Assembly: GCF_024346715.1 (NCBI RefSeq)
Contig: NZ_AP024852.1
Location: 3,162,001-3,226,000 of the forward strand
Reading direction: 5' to 3'
Source of the DNA: Photobacterium swingsii
GTDB taxonomy: Bacteria; Pseudomonadota; Gammaproteobacteria; Enterobacterales; Vibrionaceae
Length of the DNA stretch: 64,000 bases
The first letter of the stretch is position 1. The number at the start of each line of letters is the position of its first letter. Of this stretch, positions 1 to 8,920 are shown one piece after another. Under the pieces are notes generated by a model. That model made no database searches. It had not been told where the DNA came from and worked only from the letters and a program-made list of their open reading frames with translations. The position numbers were made by a program, and so were the translations under genes.

Positions 1-641
1 GCTGGTGTGCCAGACACGCCCATCGCTTGACCTAATTCAAATTGCTTCATCACAATATCGTTACGTGGCTTCACACCATCCATATTGAAAGTGCCATTCT
101 TAGCATCATTCATTGCTTGCGCAGGATCTTTTGCCCCCCAAATAGCCCCCATTTCATCGAGGTTACGTGAACGTTCACCACCACGAGGGAAGGCAAGGTA
201 GCGAATAGTAATGCCCGCATCATTATAGGCAGGGATCTCACTGTGCAATTTACGGCAGTAACCACAGCTGGTATCAGTAAAGACAGTAACTACATACTTC
301 TCATCTTTAGCTGGATAAACGATCATTTCGTCTTCCATACCCTGCAGCTTATCTTTATTGATTTTCGCCATTTTTTGCTCGGTAAGGTTCACCGGCTGAG
401 CACCTGTATTTTGGTATAAGTGGCCTGCAATGAAATATTCGCCATTGTCAGACACGTACACAATGCCACGCTCTGTTAGCGCTTCATTCATTCCTGGTAC
501 AGGTGAAGGAGAAATCGATGTAGGTGCAAGACCTAGCGCACTCAACTTCGATTCAATAGCGGCATTATCAGGTTTTGCCGAAACTGAAAACGCAGTCAAA
601 GCGACAGCAGTGGCAAGCAGAGTACGACCAAAAAAGTGCAT
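1..641 (-). CDS. dsbC: Thiol:disulfide interchange protein DsbC (3' end outside window)
   Basis: Periplasmic disulfide isomerase that reshuffles wrong disulfides in secreted proteins and is kept reduced by DsbD. I read it on the minus strand from an ATG at 641. The first ~22 residues (MHFFGRTLLATAVALT...SVSA) are a signal peptide. An N-terminal dimerisation domain follows, then a thioredoxin fold with the active-site motif CGYC in the context FTDTSCGYCRKLH. The C-terminus runs off position 1, so about 213 codons are visible. It lies 255 bp downstream of xerD on the same strand, the usual xerD-dsbC-recJ order, so recJ is expected just outside the window. I see no strong terminator between xerD and dsbC. 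Confidence 0.95.
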   Translation of the reverse strand, partial: MHFFGRTLLATAVALTAFSVSAKPDNAAIESKLSALGLAPTSISPSPVPGMNEALTERGIVYVSDNGEYFIAGHLYQNTGAQPVNLTEQKMAKINKDKLQGMEDEMIVYPAKDEKYVVTVFTDTSCGYCRKLHSEIPAYNDAGITIRYLAFPRGGERSRNLDEMGAIWGAKDPAQAMNDAKNGTFNMDGVKPRNDIVMKQFELGQAMGVSGTP

Positions 642-896
642 TCGATTCTTTCCTTTTACGTCTAAAAAGCGGAATGTCCGCAGAAAATAGTGATGCGATC
701 ACTACCCACTACAAGAACAGACCTGTATGAGTACAAAAAACTTTCAAAGTTCCTTTCTTACAGGCTTGTTCTATTCTTATCGCTAAAACTCAAAGCAATA
801 AAGCGTAGTGCGTTTATTTATTCGATGGGCAGCATAAAGCAACCGCACTAATACGCAACAGATCATACTTCCAGTTTGCGAACATATCCGCAATGT

Positions 897-1793
897 TTAC
901 GCTCGTGGGTGATGCGTTTGATGAAGTTGCTTCAAGCGCTCTGTTGCAACATGAGTATAGATCTGTGTGGTCGAGAGATCACTATGACCCAATAGCATTT
1001 GTACTACACGTAAATCGGCCCCGTAGTTCAATAGATGTGTGGCAAAGGCGTGACGCATCACGTGCGGTGATAATTTTTCCGTATCAATTCCCGCCAATAC
1101 CGCATAGTGCTTAATGCGGTGCCAAAATGTTTGGCGTGTCATCTGCTTGGCTCGGCGGCTGGGGAATACCACATCCGAGCTTTTTTCACCTAAAAGCTGC
1201 GGCCGTCCTGTTTCGATAAACTGCTCAATCCAATCGATGGCATTTTCTCCCATCGGTACTAACCGTTCTTTCTCACCTTTACCGATAACGCGTACTACAC
1301 CTTGGCGCAAGCTGACGTTTTCCATGGTCAAGCTCACCAGTTCGGTTACACGCAGGCCAGTCGCATACAAGAGCTCCAACATGGCTTTATCACGCAGTTC
1401 GAGCGGATCATTGGGATCTGGGGCATCCAATAACGCATCCACTTCCGCTTCGCTGATATCTTTCGGTAAACGTTTCGGTAACCGAGGACTTGCAAGCATC
1501 GCACTGGGATCATCAGGACGCATTTTTTCTCGGTTCAAATATTGGAACAAACGACGAATTGCAGAAGCCATTCTTGCACGAGAAGTTTGCTTATAATCGG
1601 CATCAAATAACCACTGCTGGTATTGGTGTAAATCATCTTCTGATACTGTCAGAACCGTTAATCCGTTATCGGCCAGCCAGTGCTGTAATTTCAATAAGTC
1701 ATTGCGGTATGACATTAGGGTATTTTCCGATAGCCCTCTTTCCATCCACATTGCATCGAGAAAGCGCTCGATACTGATTTCATCGTTTTCCAC
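897..1793 (-). CDS. xerD: Site-specific tyrosine recombinase XerD
   Basis: Cytoplasmic recombinase that with XerC resolves chromosome dimers at dif during division under FtsK control. It has 298 residues, the family's normal length. The N-terminal SAM-like core-binding domain covers about residues 1-95 and the catalytic domain about 110-298. All catalytic residues fall at the E. coli numbers: R148 (TGLRVTEL), K172, H244 and R247 (SPHVMRHAF), H270 (LLGHSD) and nucleophile Y279. The start is GTG at 1793, preceded by CGAGG at suitable spacing. It is divergent from fldB, with 239 bp between them holding both promoters. Confidence 0.97.
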   Translation of the reverse strand: MENDEISIERFLDAMWMERGLSENTLMSYRNDLLKLQHWLADNGLTVLTVSEDDLHQYQQWLFDADYKQTSRARMASAIRRLFQYLNREKMRPDDPSAMLASPRLPKRLPKDISEAEVDALLDAPDPNDPLELRDKAMLELLYATGLRVTELVSLTMENVSLRQGVVRVIGKGEKERLVPMGENAIDWIEQFIETGRPQLLGEKSSDVVFPSRRAKQMTRQTFWHRIKHYAVLAGIDTEKLSPHVMRHAFATHLLNYGADLRVVQMLLGHSDLSTTQIYTHVATERLKQLHQTHHPRA

Positions 1794-2032
1794 TACAACC
1801 TCGGACCTTTAATTAATAGGTATCAGCCCTAGACATAAGTCCTAGGTATAAACTCAACGCTCACCTACTGGGTATAAATACAGTAGTTTTAGCTATAGTA
1901 GTCTATTTATCGCAAAAAAGTCACCTTTGTATTGCGCTCAATACCAGCAAACCATAGAGGATTAATTACAACACAGGTACACTCTCGCTATTCCATACCG
2001 ATAGGTACGCCCTCAACCGACGAGAAGCCCTC

Positions 2033-2551
2033 ATGAACATAGGCCTATTCTACGGCTCGACCACCTGTTATACCGAAATGGCAGCCGAAAAAATTCGAGA
2101 CTGTATCGGACCTGAGCTAGTCACACTGCATAACATCAAAGAAACCGACGTCAGCGAAATGAATCAATATGACATGCTGATTTTAGGGATTTCCACTTGG
2201 GACTTTGGCGAATTACAAGAAGACTGGGAAGCGGTTTGGGAACAACTTGACGGCTTACAACTAGCAGGAAAAACCATCGCCCTCTTTGGCCTAGGTGATC
2301 AAGAAGGCTATACCGAGTGGTTCCTGGATGCGATGGGCATGCTGCATGAAAAACTGCTACCAACAGGTGCAAACTTTGTCGGTTACTGGGAAAACAAAGG
2401 CTACGAGTTTGAAGCCTCTAAAGCCCTCACCGAAGATGAGCAGTTCTTCGTTGGTTTAGCGCTCGATGAAGACAGCCAGTTTGAGCAAAGCGATATGCGA
2501 ATCACTACTTGGTGTGAACAAATCATGACGGAATACGCTGAAACCTTATAG
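2033..2551 (+). CDS. fldB: Flavodoxin FldB
   Basis: Small FMN-binding electron carrier of the cytoplasm. It has 172 residues, the length of long-chain flavodoxins. The FMN phosphate loop is the N-terminal stretch [18 protein letters not shown], the [10 protein letters not shown] segment (isoalloxazine-binding loop) is near residue 56, and FGLGDQEGY is near residue 93. Neighbourhood fits FldB rather than FldA: xerD-dsbC are divergent on the left, as in Escherichia coli. FldB is usually oxidative-stress linked (SoxRS in enterics), but I cannot see a SoxS site. A hairpin terminator follows the gene. Confidence 0.93.
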   Translation: MNIGLFYGSTTCYTEMAAEKIRDCIGPELVTLHNIKETDVSEMNQYDMLILGISTWDFGELQEDWEAVWEQLDGLQLAGKTIALFGLGDQEGYTEWFLDAMGMLHEKLLPTGANFVGYWENKGYEFEASKALTEDEQFFVGLALDEDSQFEQSDMRITTWCEQIMTEYAETL

Positions 2552-2582
2552 CACAGCGCTTCCTAGCAAGACTTAACAACAA

Positions 2583-2608
2583 AAAAGGGATGCCGAGGCA
2601 TCCCTTTT
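2583..2608. terminator. Bidirectional terminator fldB/brnQ
   Basis: An AAAAGGGATGCC stem, GA loop and GGCATCCCTTTT stem lie between convergent fldB and brnQ. A-tract and T-tract flank both sides, so it should work for both genes. Confidence 0.85.
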
Positions 2609-2637
2609 CCTTACAAAGTAAGGTTAACGCAACAAAC

Positions 2638-3945
2638 TTACGCTGCTTGTGCTTCTTGTTGTGCTGGCGCACCAATAAAGCGTGTAACCACTAACGCGAC
2701 AACTGTTGGAATAACCCATGCCATGCCGTAATCAAACAGTGGCAAGATATTTAGCGCAGAAACATCGATACCCATAAATTTAGCAGCATCAATGAAACTA
2801 AACAGTAGTGATACCAATAACACTACACGGTATGCAACACGCGGGTTAGGTAACCAACCACGTACAAATGTCAGCGCGACCAAAGCAACCGCAACTGGGT
2901 ACAGAGCAAACAGTACAGGAATAGACAATGAAATCAGCTGACTAAGACCAACGTTTGCCACAACACCACATACTACCGCTAAGATAACCGCCCACTTTTC
3001 GTAAGATAGCTTAGTCAATGAGCTGAAGTAATCAGAACATGCACTGATAAGGCCAATCGCCGTAGTTAAACATGCCAGTAACACGATAGCTGAAAGAATC
3101 ACCTGACCCGTACCACCAAATAGTGCTTGAACGTAGATGCTTAAGATTGCACCACCATTTTCAGCACCAGGCGCAATGCCCGCACTGGTTGCGCCAAGGT
3201 AGAATAGAGAAATATAAACAAAAGCCAGACCCGCAGCAGCAATCACGCCGGCATACACTAAGTAAGTACAAGTCGCTTTTTCATCTGTTACACCCTTTTT
3301 ACGGATAACATCAACAATCAGCATACCGAACATCAGTGCTGCGAAGGTATCCATGGTGTTGTAGCCTTCCAAGAAGCCCGTTGTGAACGCTTGCGCTACG
3401 TAATCACCTTGTGCAGGAAGAATATCACCCTGAGGGTTCACAAACACCGCAATGGCTAATACTGCTAATACCGCAAACAGAGCTGGTGTTAAAAACTTAC
3501 CTATCATGTCGATCAGCTTGCCGCGCGACCATGCGAAGAACAAAGCAATCGCAAAGAAAACCACAGAGAACACAGTCAAGCTCATTTGACCTGCATCTGC
3601 AATAAAGGGTTTAACCGCCATTTCGTAAGCAACTAGCCCTGTACGTGGTGCTGCAAAAGCTGGACCAATAATGATAAAAATCAGCACTGCCATCAGGGTT
3701 GCTACAGAAGGTGGAAGATCACGGGTTAAGCCTTTCCAACCACCACCAGCAACTGCAACTGCAATGATAGCGATCAGTGGAAGACCCACTGCGGTAGAAA
3801 GAAAACCAAACATAGCAGGGAATAAATTATCACCTGCAAGTTGACCTGCCTGTGGCGGAAATATGATGTTTCCCGCCCCCAAGAAAAACGCAAAGGTCAT
3901 AAAACCCAATGCTAGGATGTCTGTTACTTTGAGTGTATTTTTCAA
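2638..3945 (-). CDS. brnQ: Branched-chain amino acid transport system II carrier BrnQ
   Basis: Inner-membrane LIVCS-family carrier importing leucine, isoleucine and valine with Na+ or H+. It has 435 residues, as expected, with about 12 hydrophobic segments. The family signature near the N-terminus is FFLGAGNIIFPPQAGQLAG at about residues 21-39. ATG start at 3945. The gene is transcribed alone, ending at the terminator it shares with fldB, with a 348-bp divergent gap to trmN6. Nothing is truncated. Confidence 0.94.
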   Translation of the reverse strand: MKNTLKVTDILALGFMTFAFFLGAGNIIFPPQAGQLAGDNLFPAMFGFLSTAVGLPLIAIIAVAVAGGGWKGLTRDLPPSVATLMAVLIFIIIGPAFAAPRTGLVAYEMAVKPFIADAGQMSLTVFSVVFFAIALFFAWSRGKLIDMIGKFLTPALFAVLAVLAIAVFVNPQGDILPAQGDYVAQAFTTGFLEGYNTMDTFAALMFGMLIVDVIRKKGVTDEKATCTYLVYAGVIAAAGLAFVYISLFYLGATSAGIAPGAENGGAILSIYVQALFGGTGQVILSAIVLLACLTTAIGLISACSDYFSSLTKLSYEKWAVILAVVCGVVANVGLSQLISLSIPVLFALYPVAVALVALTFVRGWLPNPRVAYRVVLLVSLLFSFIDAAKFMGIDVSALNILPLFDYGMAWVIPTVVALVVTRFIGAPAQQEAQAA

Positions 3946-4293
3946 ACTGCACCTTCACTCGTTGTCTATTTCATGATTTATGTCTGCATATTGTTATTAT
4001 TTTGTTACTAGATACTAATAGTAAGTTGTAACAAATATGTCAGCATAATGAAGAAAAATTGCGCAATAAGCAACCTCATAGGGTAAAACACCACTATCCA
4101 GCACATACAACCGCAAAAAGCAGATTATAACTCCAAATTAAGAGTTACAACCAAAACTAAAGACCAATAACGAACACTTATATAACAGATCCCAAACAGA
4201 TGAATATTCTATCCAGTGACCGACATGCCAAAAATTATTCCCTAATCAAGTAACAAAAACACCGATATAATAAAGGACGAAACAGGAGGAAAC
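3946..4293. other. Divergent intergenic region brnQ/trmN6
   Basis: 348 bp of AT-rich DNA that must hold the promoters of both divergent genes. I see no convincing ORF, RNA gene or operator. The trmN6 ribosome binding site (ACAGGAGG, about 4278-4285) is at its right end. Confidence 0.6.
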
Positions 4294-5010
4294 ATGGCAA
4301 ACGGCTTTACTTTCAAACAATTTCACGTTGATGACTTAGGCTGTGGCATGCCTGTAAGCACTGATGGCGTCTTATTAGGCGCTTGGGCATCGCTAAAAAT
4401 GAGCGGTACCATTCTTGATATAGGCACGGGAAGTGGACTCTTAGCACTAATGAGCGCTCAACGTAGTATTGAGACACAAAACAGTATCATCGCGCTAGAG
4501 ATCGATCCCTACGCAGCAAAAGCTGCTCGACATAACTTTCTGCAATCACCCTGGGGAAATCGCCTGACTGTCATTCACGACGATCTTCTCCATTGGCAAA
4601 CTCATCAAACACCACACTCTATCGATACCATAGTGTGCAACCCACCTTATTTTAACTTTGGTCAACAGGCTGATTGCGATAAGCGTGCCACTGCCCGTCA
4701 CACTGATACGTTAAGCCACCATGCGTTACTCGATAGTGTGAAAAATTTACTCACTCCAGCAGGGGTGGCGAACTTCATTCTGCCTGAATATGAAGGACGA
4801 CGCTTCATTCAAGCAGCCCAACAACGCGGGCTATACTGCCAACGCCTGTGCGAAATCCGTACCACGGAGCGAAAACCGATCAACCGATTGCTGTTTTCAT
4901 TAACCTTGGCAGAATGCATAGCGGAACAGCAGCAACTGAATATCCATCAGCAGGGCCAGTATTCAGAAGAATTCATCAAATTAACGCAAAACTTCTACTT
5001 AAAAATGTAA
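4294..5010 (+). CDS. trmN6: tRNA1(Val) (adenine(37)-N6)-methyltransferase TrmN6 (YfiC)
   Basis: SAM-dependent enzyme making m6A37 in the anticodon loop of tRNA1(Val). It has 238 residues. SAM-binding motif I is LDIGTGSGLL (residues 41-50), with EIDP at 69-72. The catalytic NPPYF motif typical of exocyclic-amino N-methyltransferases is at residues 116-120. The ATG is preceded by a very strong AGGAGG. Its neighbour srmB is also next to yfiC in E. coli, where the two genes are divergent; here both are on the plus strand. Confidence 0.93.
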   Translation: MANGFTFKQFHVDDLGCGMPVSTDGVLLGAWASLKMSGTILDIGTGSGLLALMSAQRSIETQNSIIALEIDPYAAKAARHNFLQSPWGNRLTVIHDDLLHWQTHQTPHSIDTIVCNPPYFNFGQQADCDKRATARHTDTLSHHALLDSVKNLLTPAGVANFILPEYEGRRFIQAAQQRGLYCQRLCEIRTTERKPINRLLFSLTLAECIAEQQQLNIHQQGQYSEEFIKLTQNFYLKM

Positions 5011-5162
5011 TAAATGCCGTGATATAAACGCAAGCACAGGGAACCTCGCATCTTGCCTTCATTTGGGTATATAATGCCGCCCCTTATATTTATGCCTCTT
5101 GCCATTACCTCGTACATTTTGTAATGGCTGGCGTTGGTCTTATTCCCGAGGAGAGATGACTG

Positions 5163-6422
5163 GTGAGAGACTTTTCCGAATTAGAGTTAGATAGCGAACT
5201 ATTACAAGCAATTGCAGAAATAGGTTATTCACGCCCGACAGATATTCAGGCGCAGGCTATCCCTCATGCCTTGGACGGCCGCGATGTGTTGGCTTCTGCT
5301 CCTACGGGTACCGGAAAAACCGCCGCGTTTCTTCTTCCTATGATCCAACACCTGTTGGACTTCCCACGTAAGAAGCCAGGGCCTGCACGTGTATTGATCC
5401 TCACACCAACTCGTGAGCTTGCTATTCAAGTTGCTGAAGAAGCACGTAATCTAGCTAAACATACAGCACTCAATATCTTCACCATCACAGGTGGTATTTC
5501 TTACGACGACCATGCAGACCTGCTAGGCAAGACGCAAGATCTTGTTGTTGCAACACCGGGGCGTCTTATGGAATACATTGAAGCTGAGCGTTTTGATTGC
5601 CGTGCTATCGAATGTTTGATCCTTGATGAAGCCGACCGCATGCTCGATATGGGCTTCGCTAAAGTCGTTGATCGCCTTCACAAAGAATGTCGCTGGCGCA
5701 ACCAAAGTATGCTGTTCTCAGCAACGCTTGAAGGCAAAGGTGTTCGTGAGTTTTCTGAAACGATTCTAAACGAACCTGTTGAAGTGGATGCTGAGCCTTC
5801 ACGTCGTGAACGTAAGAAAATCCATCAGCTATACCTACGCTGTGATGATATGCCGCATAAGCTGGCTATCCTTGAAGAGCTATTAAAGAACCAAACCGAG
5901 CGTAGTATCGTGTTCATCAAAACGCGTGAGCGCCTTGGTGAGCTTCGTGACCAATTAGCCTCAATGGATATCAAATGTAGCTGGATCCAAGGTGAAATGG
6001 CACAAGTGTCTCGCATTAACGCCATTGAACGTTTCCGTAGTGGTGAAGTCTCTGTGCTACTTGCAACCGATGTTGCAGCGCGTGGTATCGATTTACCTGA
6101 CGTTAGCCATGTTATTAACTACGACTTGCCACGTACCGCAGATGTTTACTTGCACCGTATTGGCCGTACTGCACGTGCCGGTAAAAAAGGAACCGCGATT
6201 TCTCTGGTAGAAGCGCATGACCAAGGCATGATGGAACGTATCGGTCGTTACATGAAAGAAGAAGTGCCAGAGCGCTTCCTTGAAGGCCTACGCCCAAGAA
6301 CGAAAAAAGCGAAAACGATCAAGAAGAAAAAAGTCAAAGTTGATAAAAAGCTAAAAGCAGCGAAGCAAAAGAAAGCGCTGAAAAAGCAAAAGAAAAAAAC
6401 AGCGACAAAAGACGCGAAGTAA
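5163..6422 (+). CDS. srmB: ATP-dependent RNA helicase SrmB
   Basis: DEAD-box helicase acting early in assembly of the 50S ribosomal subunit. It has 419 residues. Motifs in order: Q-motif region (RPTDIQAQAIP), Walker A APTGTGKT (46-53), PTREL (82-86), TPGR (131-134), DEAD (155-158), SAT (186-188), then the helicase-C domain with ATDVAARGID and HRIGRTARAG. The last ~40 residues are an extremely Lys-rich tail, as SrmB has for RNA contact. Start chosen is GTG at 5163, with GAGGAG about 9 nt upstream; an ATG at 5157 is out of frame. The gene's presumed terminator is now 1.4 kb away because an IS element lies between. Confidence 0.95.
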   Translation: MRDFSELELDSELLQAIAEIGYSRPTDIQAQAIPHALDGRDVLASAPTGTGKTAAFLLPMIQHLLDFPRKKPGPARVLILTPTRELAIQVAEEARNLAKHTALNIFTITGGISYDDHADLLGKTQDLVVATPGRLMEYIEAERFDCRAIECLILDEADRMLDMGFAKVVDRLHKECRWRNQSMLFSATLEGKGVREFSETILNEPVEVDAEPSRRERKKIHQLYLRCDDMPHKLAILEELLKNQTERSIVFIKTRERLGELRDQLASMDIKCSWIQGEMAQVSRINAIERFRSGEVSVLLATDVAARGIDLPDVSHVINYDLPRTADVYLHRIGRTARAGKKGTAISLVEAHDQGMMERIGRYMKEEVPERFLEGLRPRTKKAKTIKKKKVKVDKKLKAAKQKKALKKQKKKTATKDAK

Positions 6423-6499
6423 TGCGGTAAGGTAACTAGCTCAATGCCAGTTACCATCATGTTGCTTATCAATTGGGTACACAGTATAAATTAGTACCC

Positions 6500-6525
6500 T
6501 GTCTCGTCCTAAAATACGTTGACGA
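6500..6525 (+). repeat. IS terminal inverted repeat, left
   Basis: The sequence TGTCTCGTCCTAAAAT and following bases match the inverted right end with about five differences over 25 bp. Confidence 0.85.
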
Positions 6526-6527
6526 TT

Positions 6528-7343
6528 TTAGTAAGCCAGTAACGCAAGTTGCTGGCTTTTTTCATGCATTTTATTTGGCGTATCCATGCCAAGGCTAAGA
6601 TGCGGCCTCATTTCGTTATACGTATATATAGACTCTTCAACAAGCGTTTTTAACTCGTTAAGACCTTTGCACTGAGTAAGCAAGAACTCTTGCTTGAGGA
6701 TACCATTGACCCGCTCAGCTAACGCGTTTTGGTAACAGTCATATCCATCCGTCATTGATGGTATTATGCCATGCTTTTTAAGCTTCTCTTGATAAAGGCT
6801 AGAGCAATACTGAAGTCCTCTATCTGAATGATGGATTGTCGCATGACGATAACATCGAGTCTTTAGCGTCATATCTAAAGCCTTCACAACATCACTCGCT
6901 TTCATTTCATTACTGACTTCATACCCCATAATTTTACGACTGAAGGCATCGGTAACTAATGATAAGTAGTGAACGCCCTCGCTCGACTGAACATAAGTGA
7001 TGTCGCTCACCAGAACCTCTTCTGGTTTTGACGGAACGACTTCTTTTAGCAAGTTCGGATGTTTTTTCATCCAGTGCCTGCTGTTCGTTGTTTTGGTGTA
7101 ACTCCGTTTCGGCTTAACGAGTAAGCGTTCTTCTCTGAGGTAATTAAACAAAGCATCACGACCAAGTTTTATTCCCTTGGCTATCAGCTTAGGTTTCAGT
7201 AAGAAATAGAGCTTACGAGTTCCTAGTCGAGGCATGAAGCGTCTTAGTTCCAGTACCATTCCTCTCACAGGAGCAAGCTCAGCCTGACGAGTTGCCTCAC
7301 GCTTTTCTCTCTGATAGACACATTGACGAGATATATCGAGCAA
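6528..7343 (-). CDS. IS3-family transposase OrfB (catalytic part)
   Basis: DDE transposase part of the insertion sequence. The retroviral-integrase-like core holds D in VSDITYV, D in HHSDRGLQY and E in ALAERVNGIL. Exactly 35 residues separate the last two, the D-D-35-E signature. An HTH_21-type segment (LRRFMPRLGTRKLYFLLK) precedes it. The first possible initiator is TTG at 7343, but the frame is open further upstream (ERKVSLSKACSLL...) and overlaps the end of orfA. The active protein is probably an OrfAB fusion made by -1 frameshifting. The frame is unbroken and all catalytic residues are present, so the element could be active. Confidence 0.92.
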   Translation of the reverse strand: MLDISRQCVYQREKREATRQAELAPVRGMVLELRRFMPRLGTRKLYFLLKPKLIAKGIKLGRDALFNYLREERLLVKPKRSYTKTTNSRHWMKKHPNLLKEVVPSKPEEVLVSDITYVQSSEGVHYLSLVTDAFSRKIMGYEVSNEMKASDVVKALDMTLKTRCYRHATIHHSDRGLQYCSSLYQEKLKKHGIIPSMTDGYDCYQNALAERVNGILKQEFLLTQCKGLNELKTLVEESIYTYNEMRPHLSLGMDTPNKMHEKSQQLALLAY

Positions 7344-7348
7344 TGAGC

Positions 7349-7382
7349 AAGCTTTACTTAAGCTTACTTTCCTCTCTTTTTG
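7349..7382 (-). other. Candidate programmed -1 frameshift signal of the IS
   Basis: On the minus strand orfA ends TTC AAA AAG AGA GGA AAG TAA. The C-AAA-AAG heptamer (7382-7376) can slip by one base into the orfB frame. Ten nucleotides further on is a hairpin, AAGCTT-AAGTA-AAGCTT (7365-7349), a typical stimulator. Frames were checked by position: orfB is -1 relative to orfA and has no stop upstream to this point. Frameshifting is established for the IS3 family; the exact slip site here is inferred. Confidence 0.65.
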
Positions 7383-7771
7383 AAGGCTTCTTGCTCCTTC
7401 GCTATATACTTTTTTCTTAGCGACATCCCATGCTCAGCGTCAAGAATATCGACAACTCTGTTGAGAAGAAGACATCTAAGGCGTTCATCTTCGAGCTCTT
7501 GTTCAAGTCGTTTTATTTTCTGGGCCGGCGTTTCATTCGCTCTTGGTGACTTTGGCATCGTGTTCTTCCTTGGACAGGTAGTCCAATCCAATTTTCCATG
7601 CTTTCTTAACCAAGTAAGAACGGTCGAACGACCTTGTATGCCGTAAATTGATTGGGCTTGTTTATAGGTCATGTCGCCTTTTTCGATGGCGTCTACAACC
7701 TGTAATTTAAAGCCTAGTGTGTAATCACGCTGAGTGCGCTTAACGTAGTGTTTATTTGGAATGGTCATCAT
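7364..7771 (-). CDS. IS3-family transposase OrfA (DNA-binding part)
   Basis: 135-residue N-terminal protein of the insertion sequence. It has a helix-turn-helix region around residues 15-60 (KLQVVDAIEKGDMTYKQAQS, then WLRKHG) that recognises the element's ends. A leucine-zipper-like coiled coil (IKRLEQELEDERLRCLLLN) follows at about residues 85-105, typical of IS3 OrfA multimerisation. It ends Lys-rich, where the frameshift into orfB is expected. ATG start at 7771, only 37 bp inside the right end, so its promoter lies at or near the terminal repeat. Confidence 0.9.
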   Translation of the reverse strand: MMTIPNKHYVKRTQRDYTLGFKLQVVDAIEKGDMTYKQAQSIYGIQGRSTVLTWLRKHGKLDWTTCPRKNTMPKSPRANETPAQKIKRLEQELEDERLRCLLLNRVVDILDAEHGMSLRKKYIAKEQEAFKKRGK

Positions 7772-7782
7772 TAGTCCTCAAT

Positions 7783-7808
7783 GTGTAAACACATTTCAGG
7801 ACGGGACA
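7783..7808 (-). repeat. IS terminal inverted repeat, right
   Basis: Read on the minus strand this end starts TGTCCCGTCCTGAAAT and is the partner of the left end at 6500. Confidence 0.85.
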
Positions 7809-7818
7809 CCCAATATAC

Positions 7819-7850
7819 AAAAGGCAGTGTCAATGACACTGCCTTTTTTA
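7819..7850. terminator. Terminator between srmB side and yaaA
   Basis: An AAAAGGCAGTGT stem, CAATG loop and ACACTGCCTTTTTT stem work in both directions. It originally ended both srmB (plus) and yaaA (minus). The IS now separates it from srmB. Confidence 0.85.
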
Positions 7851-7880
7851 ATACCTAAGTATGACCGTTAAGTTAAGCGC

Positions 7881-8660
7881 TTATTTAGCCTGTTCTTCAC
7901 GCTTAAACACAAGCTCTGTCGCTGTGGATTCTGCTTCGACGAAGTAGTAACCCGCAGTATCAAACGCTTTAAGTGCTTCAATTGAATCCACACGATTATC
8001 AATAATGTAGCGTGCCATCATGCCGCGCGCTTTTTTGGCATAAAAGCTGATCACTTTATAAGTGCCATTCTTACAATCTTTAAAAACAGGCGTGATCACT
8101 TTGGCTTTCAATGCTTTTGGCTTAACCGCTTTAAAGTATTCATTCGAAGCTAAATTAATCAGCGTCTCGTCACCTTGATCAGCCAGTGCCGTATTTAGGC
8201 TGTCCGTGATGATGTTGCCCCAGAATTGGTACAAGTTAGTACCACGATCATTGGCTAACTTAGTCCCCATTTCTAGACGATAAGGCTGCATTAAATCAAG
8301 TGGACGCAGTAAGCCATAAAGCCCAGATAGCATACGCAGGTGATTTTGTGCCCACGCAAAATCACCTTCAGTCATGGTCTCGACCTCAAGGCCGGTATAA
8401 ACATCACCTTTAAACGCCAGAATCGCTTGGCGGCTATTTAGTGTCGTAAATTCAGGCTGCCACTCTGTAAAGCGGGCCACATTCAAGCCTGCAATTTTGT
8501 CGCTCACTTTCATGAGTGTCGATATATCAGCAGGTGTCAGCTCACGGCACACCTTTATCAGTTCTGCAGAGTGATCGGTCAGAGTTGGCTGGGTATAAGT
8601 TTGAGTAGCTAATGGCGATTCATAGTCGAGCGTTTTTGCAGGAGAAACCACAATCAACAT
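7881..8660 (-). CDS. yaaA: Peroxide stress protein YaaA (UPF0246)
   Basis: Cytoplasmic protein of the DUF328/UPF0246 family. In E. coli it lowers free iron and protects DNA and proteins during H2O2 stress; it binds DNA. It has 259 residues, the normal size, from [13 protein letters not shown] to the end. Family-typical stretches are SPAKTLDYE at the N-terminus, the central [12 protein letters not shown] with [11 protein letters not shown], and the C-terminal [15 protein letters not shown]. It stands alone on the minus strand with its own terminator. I see no OxyR site by eye. Confidence 0.93.
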   Translation of the reverse strand: MLIVVSPAKTLDYESPLATQTYTQPTLTDHSAELIKVCRELTPADISTLMKVSDKIAGLNVARFTEWQPEFTTLNSRQAILAFKGDVYTGLEVETMTEGDFAWAQNHLRMLSGLYGLLRPLDLMQPYRLEMGTKLANDRGTNLYQFWGNIITDSLNTALADQGDETLINLASNEYFKAVKPKALKAKVITPVFKDCKNGTYKVISFYAKKARGMMARYIIDNRVDSIEALKAFDTAGYYFVEAESTATELVFKREEQAK

Positions 8661-8920
8661 AAGATGTTTTTCCTTGGTCAGCTGAAGTTTTAATTATGCT
8701 CAAAAGAGTATCATGCGCTTTTAAAAGAACAAACACTCCCCCTACCAATATCGATGACAAGTGCAACAAGCATTGCATTAACAAGCAGAATATTGCCCCT
8801 TTCAAACATAGCTGACAAGTACCGATAAACACGGAATTATTACACTCAACCCACTGGTTCAATAACAAATCAATTCGTAAAATTAGCGTGCAAGTTCTAA
8901 CCTTTGATTGGAAAATAAAA

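Larger units (their letters stand above)
6500..7808 (-). mobile_element. Intact IS3-family insertion sequence, 1,309 bp
   Basis: Ends are TGTCTCGTCCT on the left and, read inward, TGTCCCGTCCT on the right. The element thus begins 5'-TG and ends CA-3', as IS3-family elements do. The terminal inverted repeats extend about 25 bp with a few mismatches. The trinucleotide CCC flanks both sides (6497-6499 and 7809-7811), a 3-bp target duplication of the size this family makes. It carries orfA and orfB in overlapping frames with an apparent frameshift signal, and the transposase is complete. It sits between the srmB stop codon and the terminator shared with yaaA, so it disrupts no gene. I do not assign a named IS. 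Confidence 0.92.

Noticed and set aside
1114..1596. 160-codon plus-strand frame opposite xerD
   Set aside because: xerD on the other strand has every catalytic residue; this frame is its antisense reflection with Ser/Arg-rich composition.
5070..5075. TATAAT ahead of srmB as a promoter
   Set aside because: Good -10, but no acceptable -35 at 16-18 bp, so I did not list a promoter.
8620..8868. 82-codon minus-strand frame overlapping the yaaA start
   Set aside because: Overlaps the conserved N-terminus of yaaA in another frame; Cys/Leu-rich composition typical of a shadow.
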